Positions 24,251-35,819 of a stretch of 64,000 nt of DNA are shown piece after piece. Position 1 is the stretch's first letter, and every line of letters begins with the position of its first letter. The position numbers were made by a program, and so were the translations under genes. The notes under the pieces are model-generated. The model saw nothing but the letters and a program-made list of their open reading frames with translations. It had not been told where the DNA came from and ran no database searches. The DNA comes from Hygrophila difformis. Lineage: Eukaryota > Streptophyta > Magnoliopsida > Lamiales > Acanthaceae. The stretch spans positions 35,849,453 to 35,913,452 of the forward strand of contig JAOANR010000014.1 in assembly GCA_030278955.1 (NCBI GenBank), in the 5' to 3' direction.

Positions 24251-27032
24251 CCGCTCCTTAAGCCCATTCCAGAGGAGGATGCTAGTAAATTGATGGAATG
24301 TATATCAGAGGAGGAAGTCAGTCAGGCCCTGAAGGATGATAGTAAGGGGGGTGCTGCCCCAGGTCCAGACGGTTTTCCCACCCAATTTTTCAAGCAATAT
24401 TGGGACATCACAGGCCCTTCGGTATTCCGCTTTGTCAAGTTGGCATTTTTGGACAGATCTTTCCCTCCAGAGATTGCCAAGGCATTCATTTGCCTCATCC
24501 CTAAAATTGACAATCCTACCGACTTGTCTCATTTCAGGCCTATCACCCTTTGCAACTCTCTGTACAAAGTTCTCACAAAGGTGGTGGTTAATCAGATTTG
24601 CCCACTATTGTAATCCAGTATATCTCATCACCAGTCCGCCTTTCTCCAGAGATGTGGTATGATTGACAATGCCCTCACCCTACAGGAAATTCTGAGCCAC
24701 CTGTCTGGGCCTCGGCCGTGTGCTCCAGCCCTTCTTCTAAAAATTGATATTGCTAAGGCTTTCGACAACGTAAATTGGGCGTCCCTCAACCAGTGTCTGA
24801 TCAAACTGGAGTTCCCCACCCCAGTCATTGATCTCATTATGTTCTGCGTTAAGTCCCCATCTTTCTCATTTCTCTGGAACGGGAAATTCTGGATCCTTTC
24901 AAGCCTAGCAAAGGGCTTCGACAGGGGGACCCCATATCCCCATATCTCTTCGTTATTAGCATGGAGAAACTCTCCCTCCTTATCTCGGAAGCGGTCAGAC
25001 AAGGGGTTTGGAAGCCAATTCAATTGACTAGAGAAGGCACGACGGTTTCCCACCTTATGTTCGCGGACGACTTAATCCTTGGAGCCATAGCCGATCGCAC
25101 AAGTGTTGAGGCCATCAACCTTGTTCTGCATAACTTTGTTGATGCTTCAGGTCTGTCAATAAACCCGATCAAATCATCCCTCTTTATTTCCGAGACGGTC
25201 CCGGAGGATGATAAGACTTGGATATCAACAACTCTCAACATTAGGGTAGTGGAGTCACTGGGAACCTACCTAGGTTACCCCTCTTGGTGGGATGACGCCG
25301 CATAAATGATTTCGCCTTCATATTGGACAGACTAGATTCTCGGCTTGAGGGGTGGACTAGTAAGCTACTTAACAAGGCGGGGAGAATCACTTTGGGGAAG
25401 GCAGTGTTGGCGGCAATTCCTGCCTACTTCATGCAACTCTTGTGGTTCCTAGATGCAGTTTGCAAGGCCATTGATCGAAAGATAAACAGATTTATTTGGA
25501 AGGACAGGGAAGGAAAAGGGATACATCTTATCTCTTGGGAGAAAGTAGCTTCCCCCAAATCGGAAGGTGGCTTGGGAATTCGAAGGGCTAGACACATGAA
25601 TTCTGCTCTTCTTGGCAAGCTACTATGGTCTTGGCTGCGTGAGGAGTCCAAACTTTGGGTGAAGCTGGTGAAGGAACAGAAACCGGATTAGGATTTTCCC
25701 CACATGTGCTCTAAAGTTAATAAATCCTACACTGCCAAACTGCTCCAGAAGCTGACTCCATATTTCAAAAATGGTTTTGTCTACAGGATTGGATGTGGGA
25801 ATGCTTCCCTTTGGTTCTCCAGTTGGTGGAAAGGAAATCAAATCGGTCCTTGCCTTCCTTTCATCTCGGTTCATGACACGGAATTGAGGCTCAAGGATAT
25901 CATCATTAATGGAAGCTGGAACTGGAATGAGATTTACTCCAACATCCCCGCAGAGCTACTCCATCAGATAAATGAGACCCCCCCCTCCAATCATTCACCC
26001 CGACGTGCCGGATCTTTGGCTCTGGAAAGGTAGTAACACGGGGAAATATACAGTTGGCTCCACGTACAGATTTCTGACCAACAAGGAGGACGTCCCCACC
26101 AACTGGAAATGGTTATGGAGTAATAAGCTGCCAGAGAAGTACTGCATCCTTATCTGGATGATCTGCCACGAATCTATCCCTGTCAACCGGGTCCGTTTCA
26201 AACGCAACATGGCAGCTTCTCCTTTGTGCACCGGCTGTGGAGGAGAGGAAGAAAGTTGGTCCTACCATTCATATCTTTATCCCCACGGATTGTGATTCTA
26301 TATCTAAGGAAGATATTAGATTGTTCATGCATGGTATGTTAAAGATCTATGGCATGATTTTTTTCGTGACTATTTGGGTGATATGGATAGAGAGGAACTC
26401 TAGAACATTCAAAGGCAAACACAACTCCCTTTGGTTCCTTAAAAGGGAAGTTTACAGACTCACGAATGACATCCTCCACGCCAGCGGACACAGTAGCGTC
26501 GCCCACCTGGCCCTGCGCTATGTGAATTGGAACGATAACGGATACAACCACACTATCCTTCATGTGGATGGGAGCTCGCTAGGGAATCCTGGCAGAGCGG
26601 GCTTCGGTTTCGTTGTTAGAAGTAAGGATGGATTGTGGATTGGGGGAGGGGGGGGGGAGTGGCCACCTTGGGGTTAACGATACCTTGTATGCAGAACTCT
26701 CGGCCCTCATGCAAGGACTACTCTATGCTAAGAACAAAGGTTTCAGATAGATTGGTTGTTACTCTGACTCAGCCGTGGCAGTCGGCCTCTTAGCTTCCCC
26801 TACACCTTAGCACCCCCTGGCTGCCATGATACGCAGGATCAAAGACATTCAGGCTTTTTTCGTCGAGTGCACCATCCAACACATTTTCCGGGAAGGAAAT
26901 AGGGTCGCAGACAGAATGGCTTGGCATGGCGCCTCCTTTGAAGATTTCTTCACCACCTGGGCCTTCCCGCCCGATATTGTAAGAGATGAAATGGCGGCGG
27001 ATTTATCCGGCGTTAGTTTCCCTCGGCACTAA
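24251..27032 (+). pseudogene. LINE ORF2 remnant: reverse transcriptase, zinc-binding and RNase H
   Basis: Broken frames run in order: RT with GAAPGPDGFPTQFF, FRPITLCNSLYKVLTKV, KIDIAKAFDNVNW and the catalytic FADD in LMFADDLI (about 25056-25082). A connection region carrying WKWLWSNKLPEK follows, with a decayed zf-RVT cysteine cluster (LCTGCGGEEESW, about 26220-26260). A plant-type RNase H (ILHVDGSSLGNPGRAGFGFV, about 26550-26610) closes it, ending near 27032. Stops at about 24613, 25305 and 25691 and frameshifts make it inactive. The fuller relative at 27952 shows the same domain order. Confidence 0.85.
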
Positions 27033-27128
27033 TTTGTTTCTTCTGTTACTTCTGTTTTTCTCTTTGTATTTTCCCTTTTGTTTTCAGGCCTTTAATGGCT
27101 AAGCAAACAAAAAAAATACTTATTTTCA

Positions 27129-27622
27129 AATTTTATTTTATCTTAATTTAATTTTCAAATAAAATAAAAATATTATTTTAATAGTTATTTTTATTGATTT
27201 GTGAGGTTTGTACCGGATAAGCCACAGAAGCTAAAGAATACGGTATAGTATGATTTGTTTTGTTAGTTTTAAAAATAATTAAATTATATTATTATATACA
27301 TCCTCTTTTGAATATATAAAAAAATCATTATATATTTTTCATTACTCAAAATATAATTTATTACTATTACTTTATATAATATAAATATATATTATATAAA
27401 ATATAAAATTATGTCCGTCGAGTCTCGACTGGTTGTTTACTAGTTATTATTATTTTTTCTAAACATCTTATAGCCTATATAACTATTTATATGAATTCTT
27501 TTGAAAATTTGTTATAAACCATAAATCGAATAAAGTACGATCTTATAATATGCATTTTTTGATGCATTATTTATATATAAAATCCGTTAATATTCGTAAG
27601 TTATAAAAAATTTGAATATATT
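27129..27622. other. AT-rich spacer between LINE copy 1 and the SINE
   Basis: Very AT-rich sequence with many tatata words. No gene or clear repeat is seen. Confidence 0.4.
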
Positions 27623-27634
27623 CATAATTTAATT

Positions 27635-27796
27635 TTTTTGCTGAACAGTCTCTATAAACGAAAAAGGTGATGAGAGCCTATGACATATAAATTACAAAAG
27701 GACACGGGAGAGGGATGGAGGCTAGATGGGGAATTGAACCCCCAATATATAGTTTGGGAGTCGGTGGACTTGACCACTAGGGAAAGTCTCAATCTC
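27635..27796 (-). mobile_element. tRNA-derived SINE (copy 1)
   Basis: Read on the minus strand, the 162-bp body starts GGAGATTGAGACTTTCCC. It carries an A box TAGTGGTCAAG (27779-27769) and a B box GGTTCAATTCC (27740-27730), and ends in an A run. It is flanked by a 12-bp direct repeat, cataatttaatt (27623-27634 and 27797-27808). Internal RNA polymerase III boxes, A tail and target duplication define a SINE, mobilised by LINE machinery. Confidence 0.85.
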
Positions 27797-27901
27797 CATA
27801 ATTTAATTAATATTTTAGGATGCAAATAAATATATTTAAAATCTCAATTAGATTTATAGTAATTTACACCCATAAGACTTTTCCAAACGAGGGGCTAAAA
27901 T

Positions 27902-27953
27902 TCAAGGGGCTAATTTACACCCATAAATCTCAATTAGATTTATAGTTTGGGAG
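27902..27953 (+). other. Filler DNA at the LINE copy-2 5' junction
   Basis: Just inside the left target copy lie four overlapping blocks copied from the flank. aggggctaa at 27905-27913 matches 27890-27898. taatttacacccataa at 27911-27926 matches 27860-27875. A 22-bp block at 27925-27946 (starting aaatctcaatt) matches flank at about 27839-27860. tatagtttgggag at 27941-27953 matches 27748-27760 inside the SINE. The sources step progressively away from the junction. Confidence 0.8.
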
Positions 27954-30900
27954 GCGCTTTATGCTTCTCCTAAGTACCACAAGCGGCGGAAGAATTGAGA
28001 GGAGTTATTAAGTCTAGCTGAGTTGATTCAAGGTGCTTGGATTGTTTTGGGGGATTGGAATCAGGTCCTCAGTTCGTCCGAAGTCCCGGGGGGTCTGTAC
28101 AACCTTGGCAGAGCTGATGAGCTGAAAGACGTCCTAGATAGCTGTAATCTTCATACTATTAACACTCAGGGAGGTTGTTACACTTGGTCGAGACCTATCG
28201 ACGATGTTCAACGGATCTACAAACGACTCGATCGGAGGGTGATAAATAATGAGTGGTTAGATAAGTTTCCGGGGGCCTACATTCAGATTCTTGCTCAGGG
28301 AGGATCTGATCACCAACCTTTACTTCTCCACTTTGGGAGTAAAATCATTATCCAAGGCGGCAAGCCGTTTTGCTGGGAAGCGGCGTGGACTGAAATTCCT
28401 GAGTATGATACACAGATCAAGGAATCCTGGGATCAACCCCCTTTTCCCATCTCCATTTGTGGTATGCTAGACAGGGCGCGGCAAGTCTCCCAGGACTTTC
28501 ATAAATCCTATGGCCGAAATTTTAAATGCCGGAAACTTAAAATCATTAAGTGGTTGGAAGGTATTTATCGTACTCTTGCTAATGTGGATTCTGTTCGCCT
28601 TTCTATTCTGGAACAAGATCTTCGTATAGAGTATGAAACTATTTTGAAGGAGGAGGAAACCTATTGGCACCAAAGGGCTAGGGAGAAAGGGATTCGGTGC
28701 GGGGATAGGAATACCACCTATTTCCATGCTCGTGTCAAATGGCGAAGGCATAAGGAGCGTATCCACGGTATGTTTGTGTCGGATGGGGTGTGGAGTGAGG
28801 ATCAGAGGGAGCTTGGGGATCATGCCCCGGGTTATTTTATGGACCTGTTTTCTCAGTCCCCGGAAGGGAATATTGATAATCTGGCGCACTTGCCTCCTCT
28901 TTCGCCCATTCCTGATGAAGTCCATAATCAACTTCAGAGGCTGCCAACACGTGTGGAGGTGGAGGATGTAGTCAAGAAAATCAACAGCTACTCGGCTCCG
29001 GGGCCGGATGGATTTCCGGGCCTATTCTATAAGCGATTTTGGGATAAGATTTGCCATTCCGTCCTTCAGTTTGTTAAGGAAAGCTTTCACAACAGGAGTT
29101 CTACCTCAGGAAGTTACGAAGGCCTTTATATGCCTAATTCCAAAGGTGCCGATTCCCACTAGTTTTTCTCAACTTCGGCCTATCACCTTATGCAACATGT
29201 TGTATAAAATTCTTACAAAAGTGCTTGTCTGCCGGCTTGGCCGATCCTCCTGGACTCTATTTCTGCCCACCAGGCGGCCTTATTACCTGGTAGGGGCCTA
29301 CTGATAACGTTATTGTCCTACAAGAACTTCTTAGTCACATGTCGGGAGCTAGACCTACGGTGGATGCGGTTATCCTTAAAATTGACATCGCCAAGGCTTA
29401 TGATAACGTGCAATGGGGGTTTCTTGGAGCTCTGTCTCACGGAATTAAAGCTGCCTCCTCCAGTTACACGTCTTATAATGCATTGTGTGACTTCTCCTTC
29501 CCTTTCTATACTTTGGAACGGCCAACCATTGCAACCGTTTAAGCCTGGGAAAGGATTGCGTCAAGGGGATCCCATATCTCCTTATCTCTTCTTAGTGGTG
29601 ATGGAGAAACTGTCCCTCATTAGTCAATATTTGGTGACTAGTGGAGACTGGTCCCTTATCCGGCTGTCCATTAATGGAGAGGGAGTATCTCACCTTATTT
29701 TTGCAGACGATCTCATCCTCTGCTCCATGCTTGATCGGAGTAGCCTGTTGACTATTAATTCGGCTCTGCCAGACTTTGCTGCGGCATCTGGCCTTCTCCC
29801 CAATATTCAAAAATCCACTATTTTTACTTCTCAGAATACGAATGAACTTACTAAACAATGGATTGCTGCGACTCTGAAATTTCGGGTGGTAGACTCATTT
29901 GACAAGTATTTGGGATTTCCTTTATTACTGGGGCGGCATAGAATCTAGGATTTTGCATTTCTGTTGGACAAGATTGATGCTCGTCTTGAGGGTTGGGCAT
30001 GTAAGACTCTTAATAAAGCGGGCCGACTTATCTTATGTAGGTCGGTTCTTGCAGCTATCCCTACGTATATTATGCAAATCCATTGGGTGCCGGAAGGAGT
30101 ATGCAAGGCCGTCGACAGAAAGTTGAGTCGTTTCCTTTGGAAGGATAATTCTGGAAAAGGTATGCACCTTGTTAGTTGGGATAAGATTGCTCGGCCTAAG
30201 TGGCAGGGTGGTCTTGGCCTCCGGAAAGCCCATCTTATGAACGTTGCTCTATTGGGAAAGCTACTTTGGAATTGGATGCATTCCCCTACTAAGCTTTGGG
30301 TTAAATTACTTGGAGGTGGTGTTGCTAGCCATAAATTCCCCTCTGTCCGGCCTCAATACTGCCGCTCCTACATGCTCCAGTTGATGAAGAAGGTCATTCC
30401 ATTTCTTAAAGGAGGGTATTCACTCCGTCTCGGTGCAGGGCAAGTATCTTTATGGTTCTCGGAATGGTGGCACGGGACTCAATTTGGGCCTCAGATCCCT
30501 TGTGTCGCTACTCAAGATCTAAGCCTATGTGTGAAAGATATCATTGTGGATGGGAGATGGGACTGGTCCAATGTTTATACTATCCTCCCGTCAGAATTAA
30601 GACAACAAATTTGCTCAACTATACCGCCATAATTGCACGAGTCCCTGCCTGATTTTTGGGTATGGAATCATACTCCATCTGGGATATATTATGCTCGAAC
30701 TGCGTACCATTTCCTTGCTAACACGGAGGACTCCACTCCAGGTTGGAAATGGCTCTGGAAGGCCTCGTTTCCAGAAAAAATCTGTTTTTTCCTATGGCTT
30801 GTCAGTCATGATTCACTGCCGGTCAATGTTACTCGCTTCCATCGGCGTATAGCATCCTGTCCGCTATGTGGGCTGTGTGGAGTCATACAAGAAGATTGGT

Positions 30901-31690
30901 ATCACTGTCTCTTCTACTGTGGATGGGTCTGTCAACTATGGACTTCCCTCAATATAGATATTCCTGGGGACTGTGCTGAGATCCCCAAAGGTGACAATAA
31001 ACTATTCCTCCAAGGTATGTTTCGTATCTATGGGAATTCCATTGTCGCTGCCCTTTGGAATATTTGGTTAGAAAGAAATGCCCGAATTTTCCAAGGTAAA
31101 CAGAAACCAATTTGGCTTATTAAACGGGAGATTTGGCAGCTTTCTGTGGAATTGGAGAAAGCTGGGAATGCCCACATGAATGGGTCTGCTCAGGTTCGCT
31201 GGGTTCGATGGAATGCCTTGGACTATCCAGGGACCATTATTCATGTGGATGGTAGTGCAATGGGTAATCCCGGCAGGGCGGAATTTGGTTTTGTTGTTCG
31301 TGAAGCGAATGGGCAATGGATTGGTGGGGGTTGTGGCTACCTGGGCTATGATACCAACACAGTGGTCGAGCTATATGCCATTCTTCATGGCCTTCGATAT
31401 GCACATCAGTTAGGCATCAGAAATGCTATTTGTTACTCTGACTCCAAGAATTCTGTTGAAACCTTGGAGTCCTGGAATCAGTTTCACACTTTCACCCACT
31501 AGCATCTATCCTCAAGCAGATTGAAGACATTCGGAAGAGCTTTGATGTGTGTAATATTAATCACATTCTCAGGGAAGGGAACAAAGTTGCAGACACCCTG
31601 GTCTTTCCCCCGGACATTAATGTTAAACAATATTGTTAAATGGGACGTTGCGGCGGATGCTTCCGGCGTGTGGTTCCCCTGTTATTAGTT
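27952..31690 (+). pseudogene. LINE ORF2 remnant: endonuclease end, RT, zf-RVT, RNase H
   Basis: Frames in order: C-terminal half of an APE-type endonuclease (VLGDWNQVL at about 28043, SDHQPLLLHF at about 28306). Then a linker and the RT with YSAPGPDGFPGLFY (about 28990), KIDIAKAYDNVQW, GLRQGDPISPYLF (about 29555) and FADDLIL (about 29700). Next come a connection region, zf-RVT with CPLCGLCG and WYHCLFYCGW (about 30858-30926), and RNase H (IHVDGSAMGNPGRAEFGFVV at about 31240, then ELYAILHGLRYA). The longest open frame, 28023-29162, stops in the RT. Further breaks near 29305, 29948, 30632 and 31502 inactivate it. Three of the four key FADD/DGS-type motifs are intact, so decay is moderate. Confidence 0.9.
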
Positions 31691-34071
31691 TGTCTTGTTC
31701 TTAAATTCGGTCTTATTTTTTTCTTTCCCTTTTTCCCTTTGTTATCTGGGTTCGGCTTTCCCCCCCAAAAAAATGAGGGGCTAAAATAGTAACTTTAATA
31801 TCACTAGACCCGGGCTATTTACACTCTTTCATTTACTATCATCACCCAGCCCAATTCCTCTACCCAAAATGCCCCTAATGCCCTCAAAAATGATTGAGGG
31901 GAAAAAACGCACATTCCTACATACACCCCAACCCTAATATCCTAACACTTTCCAAAACGTCTTTCTCCTCTGGTCCTACGGCCTACCATAACACCATCAA
32001 CCCCTTTACAGAAAGCCTCATCCATCATATTTGAAGAACACGGCTAATTGGAGAAGACGACCACGACAAACAAGAACATCGCATGTTGCTGACCATGACC
32101 AAGGTAAACATTTATCTGCCTCTACTTCTTTTTGTCTCTCCTGACCCTTGTTCTTGTTTCTCCCATACCCCAGTTCTGCATACCCTAATCTCTAGTTTTA
32201 CCTGTGATGAGTGTTTGGCGTTCTTTTGGGGGGGTTGAGGAAGATGTTGTTCGGCCCTGGTGCAATGGACACGCTTGATGTTGTTCGGCCTTGGTTGCCG
32301 GACACGAAGGGGATGTACGACGCTGGGTGCCGAACGTCGAAGACACCGAGCGGCGTTGGGTGCCGAACGCCCTAGCTAGTGTGCGGCCATGAGCGCCATG
32401 CGCACTTCGTGTCATGCGTCATCTGATGCCGAACTCGGTGCCCGCTGAACGGCCATATCTGCCGAACTGGTTCTCCCTGTTTGACATTGCTTGTGAACTA
32501 ATATTACCTCCTCAAAAAAGACATTGGACTCTATACTTGAACTGCAACAGATATGGATTCTAGTGAGAATATATATTTATCCCGACAAAGTCCTATTTTG
32601 ATGTTCTCTCAACAACATCTCCATCATTTTTTTTTTGTGGGTAATATCTTATGAGGAACCTGGAGCCTTGATCTCTAAGTCCTCTTGCAATTAATTGAAA
32701 ACTTAACTTGGAACTTAATTTGATGCAAACAATCCTCTGTTATCGTATTCAAATTATGAGTAATGTCCATGTAGCCCCTTTATGTAAAGTGAGTATTTTC
32801 AATGCTAAAATGTAAAGTAATGTCCATCCCAGCCTGTAATTGTGATTGTTGAGTAGCTGTTAGTACGCAAGTATATTCGTTTGTACAGGGGACACTCCTA
32901 TCATTTGTGTGCACAAATAATTGAAATGCCAAGGAATAGGACTGAGATCCCGATGCTCTGTATGATGTATGGCGTAATTCTGCTCATTATGACTTCTATA
33001 TGAAATGTGGATCATTTTCAATGTCTAACCATTGCAAAATTATATTGTGCAGGTATATTTAATTGGTGGGTTTTCGCGTTTGTCGTCGTGTTTTGTTGAT
33101 GGTCAAGCTGTCTCTGATTCTGCCAATCGTTGTTGCATGCTTCTTCGTGATGGCAGTGTGGGGTGTTCTTCATGATTAAATAGTTTTATGGTTCTTTCTA
33201 GACTTAATGTAATGTCTCTCTTGGAAGCAAAAACCTCTTTATTTGATGGCTATTTTCTTAGTTATTTTCCATCGACACCTTTGAACACTTGGAGTACTAT
33301 GTTTGCAAAAAATATGCAAAAGTATTTCCATAAATGATGCCAAGTATTCGACAGAATTATTGTATTGTCTCTGCAGCACAAATGATGATCTTGAGAATTG
33401 CAAAATTTTCATAAGAAAGATCATGAGATGATACATATACTTTCAATGCAGAAATAATCATCATTGCAACACAATATTGCTTAATTATATAAAATCAAGA
33501 AATATTTGTACATGTAACACTTTACAAAAAAAAAAAAAAAAAAACTACTACAATATATATTGGATATTGATGTAAACAACAAATACAAGAAACTTAAACG
33601 ACTGTTTTTTTTTTCTATTAAAATCTACAATGTCCTCCAATCCATTGGCCTATCATTCTTCATTGTACACATTACAAAGATACCACAGATATATCCACAT
33701 TACAAAGTCATCAAGTCCATCCAAAACCTTTAGAGCAGCTGCTTGATAAGATTCAGAATCTGTTGAGAATACTTCGAGTCTTTCAAAAGTTGAAAAAAAA
33801 TGGTTTTCCAACGGAGATATGTACTTGCTTCTCCACTGCTTGATTGCTCATCCTTCTCAGCCTACACTGTCCAGCAGGACGCAAAATCATTGGTAAAGAA
33901 ATCAGAATGGACAAAAGGCAAAGGAAGATTGTGAAAGATAACAAAGAAAATGGCTATCACCGAGTAAATATGACCTGTTTTAAAACTATTGGTTCCATTT
34001 GAAATAAACACAATTAAAATATTCATATAACAAATTATGTAACATGACAAGAATGATCAAATATGAACAGA

Positions 34072-34330
34072 TCACGGAAAGGTACTATAATGTAAAAGAC
34101 GATCAGGGTATAAATACATACTTCTAAGTTCTAACAGCTTCTTTTGATAAGTGATATTCTGATTCCAAAATCTGAAATGGTGGTTCCAACAAACTTTAGA
34201 TAATGTTGTCAAAGTTTCTCCTGAAAGATGATCCCGTGAATTGGTTTTTTCCAATGGTGTCTGCAATTTTTCAAGTTCATTGGAGACCAGCAACAGAAGA
34301 TTGAGAAAATCCAAAAATTAAATTTATATA
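34072..34330 (-). pseudogene. Possible captured exon inside the MULE
   Basis: A minus-strand open stretch reads SNELEKLQTPLEKTNS and SKVCWNHHFRFWNQN, and is followed by a good donor (agaa then gtatgt) near 34110. Codon use looks coding-like and the leucine-rich helical text is plausible protein. I do not recognise the family. It may be a piece of a host gene carried by the element, or simply chance. Confidence 0.25.
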
Positions 34331-35427
34331 TTTTGGCATGTACTCTATAAGACAAGCATACCTAAGTATTGAAACAAAGTTAAGAATTTAAAATAAACTT
34401 CAGATGAGAATACTCAAAATCAGAGAGTTAAACATCTAAAACATCACAAATTGGCAATGTTTCTATTGACTGAAAAGTCTATTCCCTATTTTACTGCTTC
34501 CTACTCCCAGACTTAAATCTTGGGTTTGAACACTCGTAACATTCATCTTCACCCATATATGAGAAAATTTTATTGTGATAATAGATTCAACTGACAGCAA
34601 TTCACATAATAAGATTCAACAAGAGGTACAAAGCAATGTATGCAATTAAAAAAGACAAATTTAGAGAAGCTAATTGCCAGTACATTGAAGCATATTTTAT
34701 CATTTATATAAAACTAAATGGAATTAGAACAGATTTTTGATCAAACATTATTCACAAAAATTGAAGAAATTGCATAAGCCTGTCGGACGTTGCCAAAGAA
34801 TTCAAGAAAAGCAAGCAAAAAAAGAAGGAACCAAGGAAGACAATAAGATTTTTTTAAAAAAAAAAAAAAAAGAATAGCAAGCATACCCTAGTGCGGCGCT
34901 CGAGTCCGCACGCCTACCCCAGTGCACGGCACGTTGTGCCGTGCACCATGCTTGCTGCACGGCCCCTTGTGTCGTGCAGCCTTCATCCTGTTCAGTGCCG
35001 TGCAGCCTTCTTCCCCAACTACATTTTTCACTCGATCAGTAGCATAATTTCCCACCCAAATGCAATTTTCAACCCAACAAAATGTCAATAAACTCTTCTA
35101 AATATAATGTACTAGTATTGAATAACATTTAGAATCAACATCTACAATGGGTAAATTAACATATGTTCAATATTTCTAACCTCTTAACTATCCATGCTTA
35201 AGTGATTTGCTTGTGCTTCTTGATTGGAGAGTTGTTTGGATTCTTGAAGATCGCTGATTTTCTTCCCTCTCTTTAGCGTTCGAGATTTTTCCTTTCTTAA
35301 ACGCACAGTTTGGACGGATTTGGAAATAGGGTTTGAAAGTGGGGTGTATGAGTATTTTGGATTGAGTAGAACATTTTTTATCTACAAGGGTAGGTAAGTA
35401 ATTTTACATGGTGTGTAGTAAGAAGTA

Positions 35428-35617
35428 CTCCCTCCGTCCCATTCCAAATGTCCTACTTACTATTTTTGGATGTCCCATTACAAATGTCTTCTTTCTATAA
35501 ATAGAAATAATTTTCCCCTCCAACAACTATGTGGACCCCACCATATACTCACAAACTAACTCTACCTTAATTCCCGTGCCCAACAGTAACAAGACATTTG
35601 GAGTGGGACGGAGGGAG
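35428..35617. mobile_element. Stowaway MITE nested in the MULE
   Basis: The 190-bp element begins ctccctccgtcccattcc and ends with the complementary gagtgggacggagggag. TA lies on each side (35426-35427 and 35618-35619). It is the best-preserved Stowaway here and belongs to a different subfamily from the copies with the ttgacta core. Confidence 0.9.
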
Positions 35618-35819
35618 TATAATTTATTTTGAATTAGCAGGATGGGGTGAAATTAGGAGTGGGGTGATGTTAGCAAAATAGGGAGTGTAAATAGCCCGGT
35701 TCATATCACTACCGCCTGAAGTAATACGCATCATACATACAAAAATAAATAAATATAATTAAATAAATCACAAAATAGATATAACTATATAAGCATCATA
35801 AAAGAATAGGCTCTGGTGT

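Larger units (their letters stand above)
24196..27115 (+). mobile_element. 5'-truncated L1-type LINE (copy 1)
   Basis: The insertion is flanked by an exact 13-bp direct repeat, atacttattttca (24183-24195 and 27116-27128), and ends in a short A-rich tail. It lacks the endonuclease and begins at the N-side of the reverse transcriptase. A similar atacttatttt at 24140 is a second candidate for the left target copy. Confidence 0.85.
27902..31774 (+). mobile_element. 5'-truncated L1-type LINE (copy 2)
   Basis: The 3.9-kb insertion is flanked by an exact 13-bp direct repeat, gaggggctaaaat (27889-27901 and 31775-31787). It ends in ccccccaaaaaaa. It is truncated inside the endonuclease domain. Same family as the copy at 24196 but longer, with different internal sequence. 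Confidence 0.9.
31807..35702. mobile_element. Mutator-like element (MULE), 3.9 kb, non-autonomous
   Basis: The left end GACCCGGGCTATTTACACTC matches the complement of the right end at 19 of 20 positions. Exact 9-bp direct repeats, atatcacta, flank it (31798-31806 and 35703-35711). Weaker arm similarity continues about 40 bp further inward. Nine-base target duplication is characteristic of Mutator. No transposase is seen. The interior has two GC-rich islands unlike the AT-rich rest (about 32220-32470, rich in gccgaac; about 34890-35010, rich in gtgcacggc), possibly captured host DNA. A Stowaway MITE is nested at 35428. Confidence 0.85.

Noticed and set aside
28023..29162. 379-codon ORF as a host endonuclease/RT gene
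   Set aside because: Part of a 5'-truncated LINE with target duplications; later domains are frameshifted.
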